From: Syncephalis fuscata
Lineage: Eukaryota > Zoopagomycota > Zoopagomycetes > Zoopagales > Piptocephalidaceae
DNA: 64,000 nt
Direction: 5' to 3'
NCBI GenBank assembly: GCA_025786725.1
Contig: JAHLTZ010000035.1
Coordinates: 1 to 64,000, forward strand
Every line of letters begins with the position of its first letter. Positions within the stretch are counted from its first letter, which is position 1. The notes under the pieces were generated by a model that saw nothing but the letters and a program-made list of their open reading frames with translations, was not told the DNA's origin and did no database searches. A program made the translations under genes and the position numbers. Below are positions 11,475 to 22,987 of this stretch, piece after piece.

Positions 11475-13012
11475 CTAATCATTTCTAAACAGATCAGATG
11501 ACAAGTAGAATGTTCCCAATCGAGACTGGAAAGCTTCGATATTTGATAAGCGAGTCTCAAATGCTGCTGCACTACGTGAAGATACAAATGGTTCACTATA
11601 CCGAGCCATTGATGTATTTGATAGACATGTATTATCCAGAGTCGATTTATCTAGCAGTATAGTACTGTTGTTTGTGCTTAGATTACTTTCAAGCATTGCA
11701 AGCTGATCTGAATCACTGTAACTTGCTTCATTTGTGCTGCTATCATTGTCTTGAGTTTACTTATTTCACTGGCATGAGCATCAGCAGTGGATAAGTATGG
11801 CTGCTCGCCATTAATAAGTATGGATGGTATACGTTGAGATATGTCATTATTTGGCGGATCTTGTCGATATGTGTTGACAGTAGACTTTGATGACCGGAAT
11901 GCTGTCTTGTATGGTTCTGGGTTTGTCTTATTTAAACCTTCATATCAGTAGCTGGTCCGTGATTAAATTCGGGATTGTAATATGATCTAATGCTGACCAT
12001 AGACTGTGGTAAAATACTAAGCATCTTGTTGCGCATAATGTATCGTTGAATGATTCCCCATGGCCGGAGACGACTTTGACCAAAAAATATAGTGTAAATA
12101 ACGATAAATAGTGATATAGCGCCACCAATAGCACCAACTGCTTGGAACCAACTAACGGGATGTCGTGCAATCTCTTTTTTCACTATGAAACCATAGCTAT
12201 TGTCAGATGGTTCATTGCGAGGAACAATGGTAAACTCGGCTACTGCTGGATCTGTTCCTGGTTGTTCATAAAACTTGAAATCGTAAATGGCCTTTTCCTG
12301 ATTATTTCTTTTTTTATAGCTTTGAAGGAAATCAATTTTAGTTTTGGTTCCATTTTTTACGGTAAAACGAAACCCGGAATCGACTGTTGCCAAATCAAGT
12401 GGTTTACCATGCTTTGTTGAATTAAGTAAATCAGGATTGCTGATAAAAAATACATCAGTTTGAAAATTAGGATTTTTCTAGTAGTGATTAATCGATGACT
12501 ATAAAAGTTTAATGTAATTTTTATATTGATTTCATTAGTAATACTTCTGTTCTCATAAATTCTTTTCAAATAGTTATGAGCTTTAGGAACAAACACAGCA
12601 CTAATATCGGGTTTGAGCATAGTCATAGAAAGCTTCGAATAATTTAGTGAACGAGATCTATAAGTACGACTTAAAAACCGCCAATCTTGAACTGAGTAAC
12701 TTGAATCAGTTACATTTTCTCCCCAATTAATAAAATCAGCTAAACCATCGTCTTCAATTAATACGAATGACATATTAGCAATTTTAACATCATAGTCAAT
12801 AAATGAATTAGACCCTACTATTGTTCGAAATAGTATAGATGGTACAGCAAGTGGCTCAACATCATACTCAATTTGATAAATCTCCTTCAGTCGAAGTACG
12901 TCGATAATTTGATTAATAATAAAAAATGCTAATGCAGCAATCCCTATTACTAGGAATAGAAAACGCGATATTACAAGTGAAGTTGGTTCATGCAGGGATT
13001 TAGGAAACGCAT
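11475..13012 (-). pseudogene. Membrane/coiled-coil protein, copy B, multiply frameshifted
   Basis: Same family as copies A and C, but broken in several places: a base is missing shortly after the ATG at 13,012 (a run of three C instead of four compared with copy A), the frame changes near 12,470, a base is lost near 11,938 (after ATDMK) and another near 11,710. The C-terminal half is nearly identical to copy A, including its 3' flank to about 11,400. The N-terminal half is the most diverged of the three. The shared 5' region continues to about 13,555, where homology to the right arm stops. There is no FAS1-like partner beyond it. Confidence 0.8.
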
Positions 13013-14476
13013 GTTACTTAAAAAGTAAGTTAAATAGTTGGTGATATGGATTGATTATGGCAGATTAGAGCAGACCTGCTAGCTCCAGTAAACAAAGTTA
13101 CAAATAGTACGAATGTTGAGTGCAAATACAGAGTAATAGAATGAGTAACAGATTGAATGAATACATCATGCTATACTGCACTAATAAATGTTATTTGTGT
13201 TCATGTGGTATTCAAGGTCTACTCTGATGGGAATGGCAACAACTCATGTTCATGTGGTTGTACCGCATGTTACAGTTCACGTATTTTGCAAGTGCGCATA
13301 CGAGAACAAAGAAGGTCGGTAAATGGATGATGAAGCATGTGCTTTACATTCAACCTGATGGTTACACAAGTATAATGTTCAACAATATATCGCATGATGA
13401 AACTATCTTAGCCTTTTGATTAAATAGCTGTAGATTAAAACCATCAGCTAGACTGTTTATAAGTAATTGCATAAATATACAGTTAGTGATATAAACTAAA
13501 GTAACAAGTATATTCAATGTTTATTTGAATGGCAACAATCAAAGGAGCAAAGATACAATGACAGGTAAAGCATGCACACTACATTTCATTAATTAATTTC
13601 TATAGACATCACTGACAACACACTTTCTTGCACATTGTCTTTATTTTGATTAAATATTTATTTAATGCCAATACTAAAAGCTCAAGCATTTATATGACCA
13701 GCATAGCTTTTGGATTACTTTTCTGTGACGGTCTCTCTGTATCAATTCCATCATATGCCATTTCTTTTGTAATTAGCATAGTAATACAGATATTGTGACA
13801 TCTAGAACATGATGCAGCAGTTGGCTATAATACATACCATCATTGCAAAATAATTGTTATTCATCTTGTTGCGTTCAATGTCTATGCGCGTTACATATTC
13901 TTTTTAAATAGATCATAAACAATATTCATAAACATTTGAATACAGTATTTTTTTGATTGCTTTGAAATTAATTGGCTATTATTTGATGTGTTTCAAGTTA
14001 ATGAGGAAATATTACAAAGCATTTATTTATATTGTTAGCTTTGTTTATTATATACTATTAGTTTTATTTTTATTTATTTTCTGTTTAGTGCTATACAAGC
14101 AACTCGGTTTATAATAGTTGAGCTGTGATAATTAATGTTTATAAAAATAAGTTTATTAACAAATCAATTTTAGCCAACCAACAATTGTATTCTGAGTGTT
14201 GAGATAAGTATTAACGCACATTGAAGACTAGCTTTATAAAATGACAAAGAAACGAAATACTGTTTAACCATCTAAATTGCAATTTTTGAATTAGAGTTGT
14301 AACAATGCTTATATAAATTTAGTATTATTGTTGTCTAGTAGCTATATTTTTAGCAAATAGTAATAGTATAATATACATAGCAATCAATGCTTATGATTTT
14401 AATAATGAAACATAGTTTTTTTGCTCTGAATACACAGCTATTACGGTAAATATAATCATATAATTTATTGTAAATA
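13013..14476. other. Duplicated 5' region of copy B plus unrelated spacer
   Basis: 13,013-13,555 is nearly identical to 16,060-16,603 (the shared 5' region of the pair) and then changes abruptly into AT-rich DNA where the FAS1-like gene would be. The far part, about 13,985-14,335, belongs to a diverged dispersed repeat also found at about 34.4-34.8 kb and 37.8-37.9 kb. No gene seen. Confidence 0.6.
13985..14335 (+). repeat. Dispersed diverged repeat, copy 1
   Basis: Shares ordered blocks with 34,440-34,800: a variant of ATGAGGAAATATTACAAAG, GTTTATTATATA, AGCCAACCAACA, TTGTATTCTGAGTGTT and a TGTAGCAATGC-like end. Block order and spacing are kept although the sequence between has diverged. Meaning unknown. 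Confidence 0.6.
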
Positions 14477-16059
14477 TTAACTGAACGAAGTATCTTTAAA
14501 CAAATCAGATGACAAATAAAATGTTCCCAATCGGTGCTGAAAAGATTCAAGGTTTGATACCCGAGCTTCGAGCGGCAATACACTTGATGTAGATGCAAAC
14601 GATTTACTATGGTGAGCCATTGAAGTATTCGGTAGACATGTGCTATTCGGGGTCGGTTTATCTAGCAGTATATTGCTGTTATTTGTACTTGGATCGCCTT
14701 CAAGTGTCGCAAGTCGATTTGACATTATTGTAAATTGCTTCATTTGTGCTTCCATTTGTGCCGCCATTTGTGTTTGCTGCGCCGTCATCATTGTTTTAAG
14801 CTCACGGATTTCATCAGCACGAGGATGAATGGCGGATAAGCTTTGTTGTTCATTATTAATTAATATAGACGGTATACACCGAGATACATCATTGGTCGAT
14901 GACTTGTGTTGATTTGGATTATGAATAGGTTTTGGCAACCAGGATGCTGTGCCACGTTGTTCTGGATTTGGCATATGTAGAAATGTCATGTCGGTAACCG
15001 ATTCTTGATTAAATCCGGGATTGTAATATGATTTAATGCTAACCATAGACTGTGGTAAAAGGCTAAGCATTTTACTACGCATAATGTATCGTTGAATGAT
15101 TCCCCATGGCCGGAGACGACTTTGGCCAAAAAGTATGGTGAAAATAGCAATAAAAAATGATATAGCACCACCAATTGACGATAACGCTTGAAAAAGATTA
15201 ATAGGACGTCGTGCAATTTCTTTTTTTACTATAAAGCCATAGCTATTGCTTGACGGTTCATTACGAGGGACAATGGTAAATTCGACTATTGTTGAGTTTG
15301 TTCCTGGTTGCTCATAAAACTTTAAATCGTAAACGGCCTCATTCCGCTTCTTCTTTTCTTTGTAAGACTTTAAAAAGCTAAGCCTATTATTGGTTCCACT
15401 TTTTACGGTAAAGCGAGCACCATAATCAACTGTAGCCAAATCAAATGGCTTTCCATGTTTTGTCGAATTAAGTAAATCAGGATTGCTAATGAAAAATATA
15501 TCGGTTTGAAAATTAAAAGGCCGTTTAGCGGAACTTGATATAAAAGTTTTATATTTCATTTTGATTTTTATATTAATTTCAACGATAGGTGTTTTACCCA
15601 TATAGATTTTGTCTGAACCGTAATAGGCTTTAGGAACAAATATAGCACTAATATTGGGCTTTAGCATAAACATAGAAAGTTTGAATTGTTTAGTGAACGA
15701 GACCTATAAGCTCCATTAGATAGCTGCCAATCTTGAATTGGGTAGCTTGAGTCAGTTACATTATCTTTCCAATTGGGAAAATCAGCCTCATGACTGCCTT
15801 CCATAAATACGTATGAATCATTGGCAATTATACCATGATAATTAATAAGTGAATTATTTGCTACTATTGTTCGAAATAGTATAGATGGTACACCAAGTGA
15901 TTCAGTATGATGCAAAGTTTGATAAATATCTTCCACTTCAATCACATCTCTCAATTGTATAGCAATAAACAAAGTCAATCCAATAAACCCTATTACTAGG
16001 AATAGAAAGCGCGATATTACAAGTGAAGTTGGTTCATGTGAAGCATTTAGAAAACGCAT
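14477..16059 (-). pseudogene. Membrane/coiled-coil protein, copy C, single frameshift
   Basis: ATG at 16,059 opens a 132-codon frame. It has an N-terminal membrane helix (LFLVIGFIGLTLFIAIQL) and the same extracellular start as copy A. One A is missing near 15,690 (CAAACTT against CAAAACTT in copy A), after which the frame continues from about 15,673 to the TAA at 14,477. The second half carries the second helix (SIGGAISFFIAIFTILFGQ), RLRPWGIIQRY and a longer Met/Gln-rich coiled coil (MMTAQQTQMAAQMEAQMKQ). Full length would be about 527 aa. Given the error pattern in this sequence, the gene may be intact in the organism. It is head to head with the FAS1-like gene at 16,880. Confidence 0.7.
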
Positions 16060-16879
16060 GTTGCTTAAAAAGTAAGTTAAATAGTTGGTGATACGAGTTG
16101 ATTATGACAGATTAGAGCAGACCTGCTAGCTCCAGTAAACAAAGTTACAAATAGTACGAATGTTGAGTGCAAATACAGAGTAATAGAATGAGTAACAGAT
16201 TGAATGAATACATCATGCTATACTGCACTAATAAATGTTATTTGTGTTCATGTGGTATTCAAGGTCTACTCTGATGGGAATGGCAACAACTCATGTTCAT
16301 GTGGTTGTACCGCATGTTACAGTTCACGTATTTTGCAAGTGTGTATACGAGAACAAAGAAGGTCGGTAAATGGATGATGAAGCATGTGCTTTACATTCAA
16401 CCTGATGGTTACACAAGTATAATGTTCAACAATATATCGCATGATGAAACTATCTTAGCCTTTCGATTAAATAGCTGTAGATTAAAACCATCAGCTAGAC
16501 TGTTTATAAGTAATTGCATAAATATACAGTTAGTGATATAAACTAAAGTAACAAGTATATTCAATGTTTATTTGAATAGCAACAATCAAAGGAGCAAAGG
16601 CACAATAAATAGGCAATGACGTATTTTGCCAATCTCAATATGGACTTTGACCAATAGTTGGGCAGTTATTATTGAGTGCAATCCTTTGTATAAAGCTACA
16701 AATAAATGGTACAAAGTTAACAATATACTCTTCACTTTGCATTTATTTCATTGCATCCTTCTTGTTTAGCATTTCTGTATTTTCAAACATCAACTGCATT
16801 TCTATACTATTAAGCATCAACTGCATTCTGTTTATATCAAGCATACCATTTATTGTGATAGTACTCCATCATTTCAAGC
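16060..16879. promoter_or_regulatory. Shared 5' region of the FAS1-like/membrane gene pair, copy 2
   Basis: 820 bp between two divergent start codons, nearly identical to 891-1,709 and, for the first 540 bp, to the region upstream of copy B. Frames within it (82 and 96 aa) have no domain; the second merges into the signal peptide codons in another frame. Best read as a bidirectional regulatory region. Confidence 0.5.
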
Positions 16880-17470
16880 ATGTTACTCCACGTTATATTT
16901 CTTGTATTTACTTTATTTTTAGCAGTGGCAGCTGTTCCTACCAAATATACTTTTGGAAATAGTGTTACTGAAGCACCCAACGTAAAGCACTCTCTTTCAA
17001 AAAGAATAGTAAAAAAACCTCAACACTTATGGTTTGATGATAATTTTTCGTTAGGAACAGCAATGAAAGAGATTGAAGATCAAGGCAGTTATTTATTTTT
17101 GAATGTCATTGCTGGAGCAACCGGGTATACCTCCAACGGCACTTATCCACTAAATATTCATGATGGTGTTGGCTTTGTACCATTAGAAGGATTTTTTCAT
17201 GGCAGTTTAACCAGTGAACAAGCAGCACATTATATGTCCTCTCGTGATCGTCTTCCTAAAACTCCACCTTCAATTGGATGCTATGATGTTTATAGCTATG
17301 CAGAAAAGCCGCTTTGTCTTCATGTAAAAAATGGCTTTACATATGTAAATTGCGCCAGGATTGTTTCCAGGTTTTGGCATAAAAACAATATAGTTTTTTT
17401 GATTGATCGAATGCTTGATCCAACATTTAATGATTATAAGCAAGCAAAAGACGGTACATGCCAACGATAA
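16880..17470 (+). CDS. Secreted FAS1 (fasciclin)-like protein, copy 2
   Basis: 196 aa without introns. A clear signal peptide (LLHVIFLVFTLFLAVAAV) is followed by a possible Kex2-type site (SLSKR, about residue 41). The rest fits one degenerate FAS1 domain: an H1-like block (GVGFVPLEGFFHGSL) and an H2-like block (NIVFLIDRMLDP) separated by about 75 residues, with Cys at the middle and end (IGCYDV, LCLHV, VNCAR, GTCQR). FAS1 proteins mediate cell-surface or matrix contacts; that role is inferred. The partner gene, read the other way, encodes the membrane/coiled-coil protein, so a secreted or surface protein is paired with a membrane protein. Confidence 0.7.
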   Translation: MLLHVIFLVFTLFLAVAAVPTKYTFGNSVTEAPNVKHSLSKRIVKKPQHLWFDDNFSLGTAMKEIEDQGSYLFLNVIAGATGYTSNGTYPLNIHDGVGFVPLEGFFHGSLTSEQAAHYMSSRDRLPKTPPSIGCYDVYSYAEKPLCLHVKNGFTYVNCARIVSRFWHKNNIVFLIDRMLDPTFNDYKQAKDGTCQR

Positions 17471-17770
17471 TAAAGTATCATATATTATACTATAAATCTA
17501 ATGGCCTCATTATATTTTATTGACTATCAAATAATGCATGAATGTGTTAAATACTGGACTGTAAAATATGATAAGTGCAAAATGACTGGTAAACTGTGCC
17601 TACTAAATCTGCGATTATTCAATTTTATACAAACATCACAAACATTATACTTTTGTACATTACCTTTATTTATCCATCCATCCATCCATCCATCCATCCA
17701 TCTATTCATTCATTCATCCATTTAACTTTAATCGATGTTTGTTTATTTATCTGTATTTATTGGTAAGTAG

Positions 17771-18536
17771 ATACGCTATTTATCTGCATCATCTGCATAG
17801 TTTGTGTGTACAGCATCGTTTTTTACCCGTGAACGAACCGCTGAAGTACCCTATGCTAGAATAATTATGCTAGTTTCTTATCTATTTGGATTGGAAGCAA
17901 CAAGGCACGGCTATCGTCACGTTATGTTCAATTCATTGATACTCTGACTATATTATCGATATAATAGTGGGATTGAAAAACGTTGATGTTGTCGGACATT
18001 CTATTTAATATCATATTAATAACAATAACTAACATATAATCTAGTACTATTATTGATTATTTAGGTATATTGATTTACAAGTCGCTAGTTGATATTAAAA
18101 TATAATAAAATGTATTAGACAAATCATTAATTTACAACTGAAGTTAAAGATGTAAACTAACTTTAATTTTTTCAATATAGCACATTTTTATTAATATAAA
18201 TGATATACTTTTACTACAATTTATGACATTACTATCATCTCTTTGGCTATAAGTTAGTGTACGGCATAATTATTGCAAAGTTTAGAAGCAGTACATTTAA
18301 AAATAACACTACTAAAATAAATATTGATACAATAATTGAATACGTAATTTGATATACCAGATACACTTTTACTGAAACAACATACGAGTAAACAGCTACT
18401 TATTTCTCCAACTTATTTAATTTCATAATAACAAACATATTACAATCATGCTATTATTCATCGTCTATGTGATTATACATCATCACTTAATCCTAATATC
18501 CATAACAAAATACCAAGCAATCATTTATTTATTTGT
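17771..18536. other. Intergenic, no gene seen
   Basis: AT-rich DNA between the end of the inverted repeat and GGC1. No open frame with recognisable domains and no clear RNA gene. The first 60 bases after the repeat end are less AT-rich but show no coding signal. Confidence 0.5.
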
Positions 18537-19554
18537 TTAGACATATTTGCCATAAAATGGTATGAGCGCCTGCGCTATGGTGAAACTAAATATTAATTTA
18601 GGTCCTACGACCAACACCTTTGGCACAAGACCCTTGAAAAAGGCGCCCATACCTTCCTTTCGAATCATATCTCGCACAATCTTCATACCGCTTTCAGGCG
18701 AATCAAAATTACGATTTTGGATACGTGTTTTAACAACATCAAGTGGTGCCGACACGGTGATCGATGCTACAGCACCACCAATAGATGCACAAAAGTTTTG
18801 GAAGAACGTTGCCTTGGAGAAATCCTCCAGTCCAAATACATACTCTTTAACAAATGCCGAACCACCAAACAACGAGAAACTACCGGGTGCATTACGCGCT
18901 GCCGTCCACATACCACCACGATATAGACCGAATCCTTCATCGGCAAAGATTCTAAAGGTGCTTCGTCCACGGAATGCTTCAGGATTTGTTTGACGCTTAA
19001 TCTTCAACACGTCCAATGGCAACAATAATACTTCACCAATACCAATGATACTACCGGCCGTGGCGTGCATCATTGTTTTACCGTTACGTTCACCAAATGT
19101 ACTACGGAACTCATTACCGTAATGGGTGGCCAAGTAGTCGCTGACATAAGGTTGACCGCCAAATTTATAGATACGCTGCGAGATCTTATATCCTGCAGCA
19201 AATCCAAGACCGGGGAAAAGTGAGAAATAACGTTGGGTCATTGGAAGTGCAGCTGCATCCTATTAAATTATAATTAATACAACTACGTGTCATTACAGCC
19301 ATTTTAACTTACCTTAAAGATAACTTTATTAAGACCTGCCATGCCGCTACCGCCAGCACCGAAAAGCTATATAACTATATAAGTTGCTGTTTAAACTATC
19401 TGCTTTAGCTTACTTTGGTTTGATTAGACATTAGTCGTTTGGCGAGCGTGTCTACTGGATGGAAAATAAGCAGCTCTAGAATGCCTGACGTGCCAGAGCC
19501 CAATAAACGGGCAGTGCCGCTTTCGCGTTGTTTACCAGACGGTGGCGGCGACAT
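18537..19554 (-). CDS. GGC1: Mitochondrial GTP/GDP carrier (Ggc1/Yhm1)
   Basis: Three exons: 19554-19414, 19366-19313, 19259-18537; 305 aa, all in phase. A mitochondrial carrier with three tandem repeats of about 100 residues. The PxD-type signatures are HPVDTLAK, LPLDVLKIKRQTNPEAF and APLDVVKTRIQNRNFD. The last two, with YFSLFPGLGFAAGYK and GGMWTAARNAPGSF, are close to the yeast Ggc1 protein as I remember it. Ggc1 exchanges GTP for GDP across the inner membrane and affects mitochondrial iron and DNA maintenance; it is essentially a fungal family. A splice donor at about 19,618 upstream suggests a 5' UTR intron. Confidence 0.9.
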
Positions 19555-19764
19555 GTTCTTTAGATTCATATAATAAGTATTCACGTCTCACAATACCAAC
19601 ATTACAGCATACTTACCAAGTCTTATTGTGCGTAAGGAACGAAGACGAAGAAAGTAACAAGAAAAAAAGAAAATTGACGCTTTTAGTCTGAGATTTCATT
19701 ATATCTATCCCGATATTTACCGACATTTATATCCATCAACAAGTATTTATTAATATGCGACAGA

Positions 19765-21166
19765 TTAATGATCTGCATCAGTGGATGGTTTAAATACACG
19801 ACATGTATTACGATAGACCACTTCTGCCAAATGTTCTTCAGATACATTGCGTACACTGGCCACAATACGTAATACTTGACTATAATTACCATTAATTAAT
19901 AATTACCATGATTATACTTATTATTAACTTACCGCATAGCATTAGGCTCATTACGCGATTTCACTAAATATCCCATTTCAAATCTTTCTTTCTTCTTTGC
20001 TTCTGGCCATGCAAGTCCAGCAAGATATCGATGTCCCGCATGAGTTGACCGAGTCTCACACCATGGTGCATCTATTATTTACTAATTAAAAACTTCATTG
20101 ACCATCAATGATGTGACTTGCCCGTTTCAAGCATAATGCGGTCCTCTGGTACTGCAGCAACCACTGTCAAATTATCTTCTGTTTTTAATGAACTACATAA
20201 AATATTATTTAGTATTTTTGTTTACAATCTGTATTTAATATTTACATACCATCCATTAAGTCCAATAAATAATTCTTGTTCTACACATGCTTCCATTTCC
20301 TCCATTGTACCCGTAAATGAATGGACAACACCTTCAGTAAAACGGCTTCGATGTCGCTTAATAAGCTGTATATCATTTCAATTAAGAATACACTTGTAGT
20401 GATAAACAACTCATTATAAGTATCAATAAAGGATATCTATAAAATCAGTAGAAGCAGCACGCATATGCAAAAACATTGGCAACTGCGTCTTTTCTGCCAG
20501 ATCAAATTGCCATTCAAAATATCTATACCATTTAATAAGTAGTCATCATTATTATTAATTAATCTATCAATCTTACTTTAACTGAACATCCTTGGGACAG
20601 AAGTGTAATCGGTCATAATCAAGTCCACATTCACCAATGGCTAGTACTTTGCCTTCTGTTTTACCTTGGTCGGCCAACTTTAAAAGTGCTGCAAGATATG
20701 CATCTGATCCGCCTTTATACTTTTCAAATTCCTTACAACGTGTTGGGTGACAGCCCACCGTACTATAGAGTCCATCTAGAATTAAATATTGCTATTATTA
20801 TAGGATAGTTTAACTGTTCATACTGTTTAATTACCTTCTTCGCGTGCCAACTCCAATGCTTCTATTGATTCATTCAAAGAACCGCCGGTTATCAGCATTT
20901 GATTGACGCCAGCATCCTTTGCACGTTGTAATACCAGTTTAAAATCATCTATCGTTGTTTTATTAAGTTCTAATAGCTAGTATTAATATATAGTGTATGT
21001 CATTACCTGCATGTACCTGTCTACCACGATAAATACCCCGAAACATAGGGTCTACCAGGTTGGCACCAATATCTACGTATAGTATTATTAGTATAGCCAT
21101 TTTCCTATCCTAATAGGTCGTTATTTATTCTTATAACGACATACCAAATAGCTTGAACACCGTCAT
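19765..21166 (-). CDS. TatD-family metal-dependent deoxyribonuclease (TATDN1-like)
   Basis: About eight exons. The first is 21166-21145, starting MTVFKLFDIGANL with the family first motif. Others include 21072-21007, 20948-20835 and 20775-20577; the last ends at 19,765. Motifs follow TatD enzymes: [46 protein letters not shown] and [15 protein letters not shown]. These proteins are Mg-dependent nucleases linked to DNA degradation and repair. The exon ending DAPWC is preceded by a GC-AG intron (ACGG/GCAAGT). The join near 20,400-20,440 (after TDFIDI) does not keep frame with any good donor, so a base error or an unusual splice is possible there. A 197-bp divergent gap separates it from EIF3H. 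Confidence 0.82.
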
Positions 21167-21363
21167 AGATAACAATGTTTACCGTCAATGTGAGGAATAT
21201 AGAATTAATGAAGATTAAATTAACGAAGCTTGCAACATTGAAAACTGCCATTTTTTTAATCAGCTTTTTCCTTCTCCACCTCTTTGCATTTTGGCTTTGA
21301 CCGTTTATTATTATTGTTGTTGTTGATTGGTACTGCACGGTTAATCGTATTAACAATAGCAAT

Positions 21364-22695
21364 ATGGTGAAGAAAAGCGAACTTGCCGATCCTTCAAGTA
21401 TGAAGCCCGAACACCTCGAGCAAGATGCTCAGGTTGTATTGGAAAGTGTTCAATTGGATGGTATGGTAAGTTATAACAATAAATACAAGCAAGTATAAGC
21501 GGCTTTAAATAAGCCTTTAGATGATTATAATACAAGATATTTTAGTATATACCAGCTGACGTTTAGATCTAAACGCTATAGGTTGTGATGAAGATCATCA
21601 AACACTGCCGTGAACGCCATAACGGCACAGCGACGGGTCAGCTACTTGGTTTGGATGTCGATGGTTGTCTTGAAATCACCAACTGCTTCCCACTTCCTCA
21701 ATCGGGCAAGCATGACGATGGCAGTAGCAGTACGTAGAACAGTTGGTTGACTGTACTGAACAAATGGCTGATTCCAATTTATTTTATAGTCACACAATAT
21801 CAAATGGATATGTTGCGCTCATTACGCGATGTCAATGCCGATCATAATACTGTAGGCTGGTACCAATCGGCTCGTTATGGCTCGTTTATTACTCAGTCAT
21901 TGATCGAGACACAGTTTGATTACCAGAAGAAGTTGGGCGAGAAATGTGTTGTGCTTATTCATGGTATGTATAATATTGGATATTTGAGTGATGTCAGAAC
22001 AATAGATGTAAGCAGTTAATTAATGACTATTTAATTGATAGATGTTTCAAAAACGGATAATGGCAATTTTAACATTCGTGCCTATCGTTTAAGCAAAAAC
22101 TTCATGCGAGCATTCCGTACACGCGACTTTACTACCGCCAAGTAAGTGATGGTTGATGTGACTTATTTTTATATGATTTGCTTACAACTATTTACTCGAT
22201 AGTATGCGCAAATTGAACATTAACTCTCAGGAGATTTTTGATGAACTACCCGTTAAGGTGTGCAACTCGACATTGGCTGAAGTATTGTTGGATGAGCTGG
22301 ATACTACAGAGCGTCCAATAGAGTCGGATTTAAGCCGACTAGAACTAGCTGATGGTGGCCATATTGAACACTCGGTAGAGTCGTTGACGGAAGGTATTGA
22401 TGACTGGCGTCACGAACAAGGGCAATGGCTCTACTGGTTACGTGGTGCTCAACGCGACTTACAGCGTATTCAACAAGCAGTGCAGAAACGCAAAGCAGAA
22501 AACAAAGAGCGTGCCGCGGCTGGTATGGCATTGTTGCCTGAAGAGCCTGAGGATCTACCAAAAGTGTTGCCGGAACCATCTCGTTTTGAACAAATGCTAA
22601 CAGCGCATCAAATGAACGCGCATGCCAAACAATTGGAAACGACAAGCGGTGCCAATATTACACGTCTCTACACAGCCAAGGCTGTGCAACAATAG
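21364..22695 (+). CDS. EIF3H: Translation initiation factor eIF3 subunit h
   Basis: Five exons: 21364-21465, 21582-21729, 21790-21963, 22042-22141, 22203-22695; 338 aa, phases consistent. An MPN-domain protein: [59 protein letters not shown] and [11 protein letters not shown] are hallmarks of eIF3h. The metal-binding JAMM residues are not complete (the VGWY region lacks the His-x-His), as expected for this non-catalytic subunit. The C-terminal half is helical and charged and ends with [14 protein letters not shown]. It is part of the eIF3 complex on the 40S ribosomal subunit. Confidence 0.9.
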
Positions 22696-22987
22696 GTGAA
22701 GCGGCAATAAAATAAGCTGCTGATTATTTGTCGCAAAAAGAGTAATAAAGCGAAAGATTAGGTGCACTTTGCAATAATATAATACCTTTAATACATCGTC
22801 AATTGTATTATCTGTGGAATGATTAATCGATAACAATATAAACGTTTAATTATTTTACAAAAAAGTAATTGTTAGAACTAAAATATTTAATCCTGTTCTA
22901 TCTACTGATCGATACGTCATTCTATTTAATTCAGGGGGGTTTTTTTACTACAACCAAACAATTTTCATACTTGTTTCTATTTCCATC

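Larger units (their letters stand above)
14480..17770. repeat. Right arm of the 3.3-kb inverted repeat
   Basis: Reverse-complement partner of 1-3,250, with about 11 kb of unique sequence between the arms. The noncoding parts 16,060-16,880 and 17,470-17,770 are almost identical to the left arm. Homology ends at 17,770 or just beyond; the left partner reaches the window edge, so the true end may lie outside. Confidence 0.85.

Noticed and set aside
16672-16962. 96-aa open frame before the FAS1-like gene, conserved in both arms (also 799-1098 on the minus strand)
   Set aside because: Conservation is of the whole repeat at DNA level; the frame has no domain, has AT-driven Ile/Ser/Phe content and overlaps the FAS1-like start in another frame. 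More likely leader/promoter.
1-17770. Inverted repeat as the ends of a DNA transposon
   Set aside because: No transposase or integrase in the 11-kb spacer, which contains ordinary intron-rich housekeeping genes; arms consist of gene pairs rather than terminal repeats.
18562-18993. 143-aa frame opposite GGC1
   Set aside because: Antisense shadow of a clearly conserved carrier gene.
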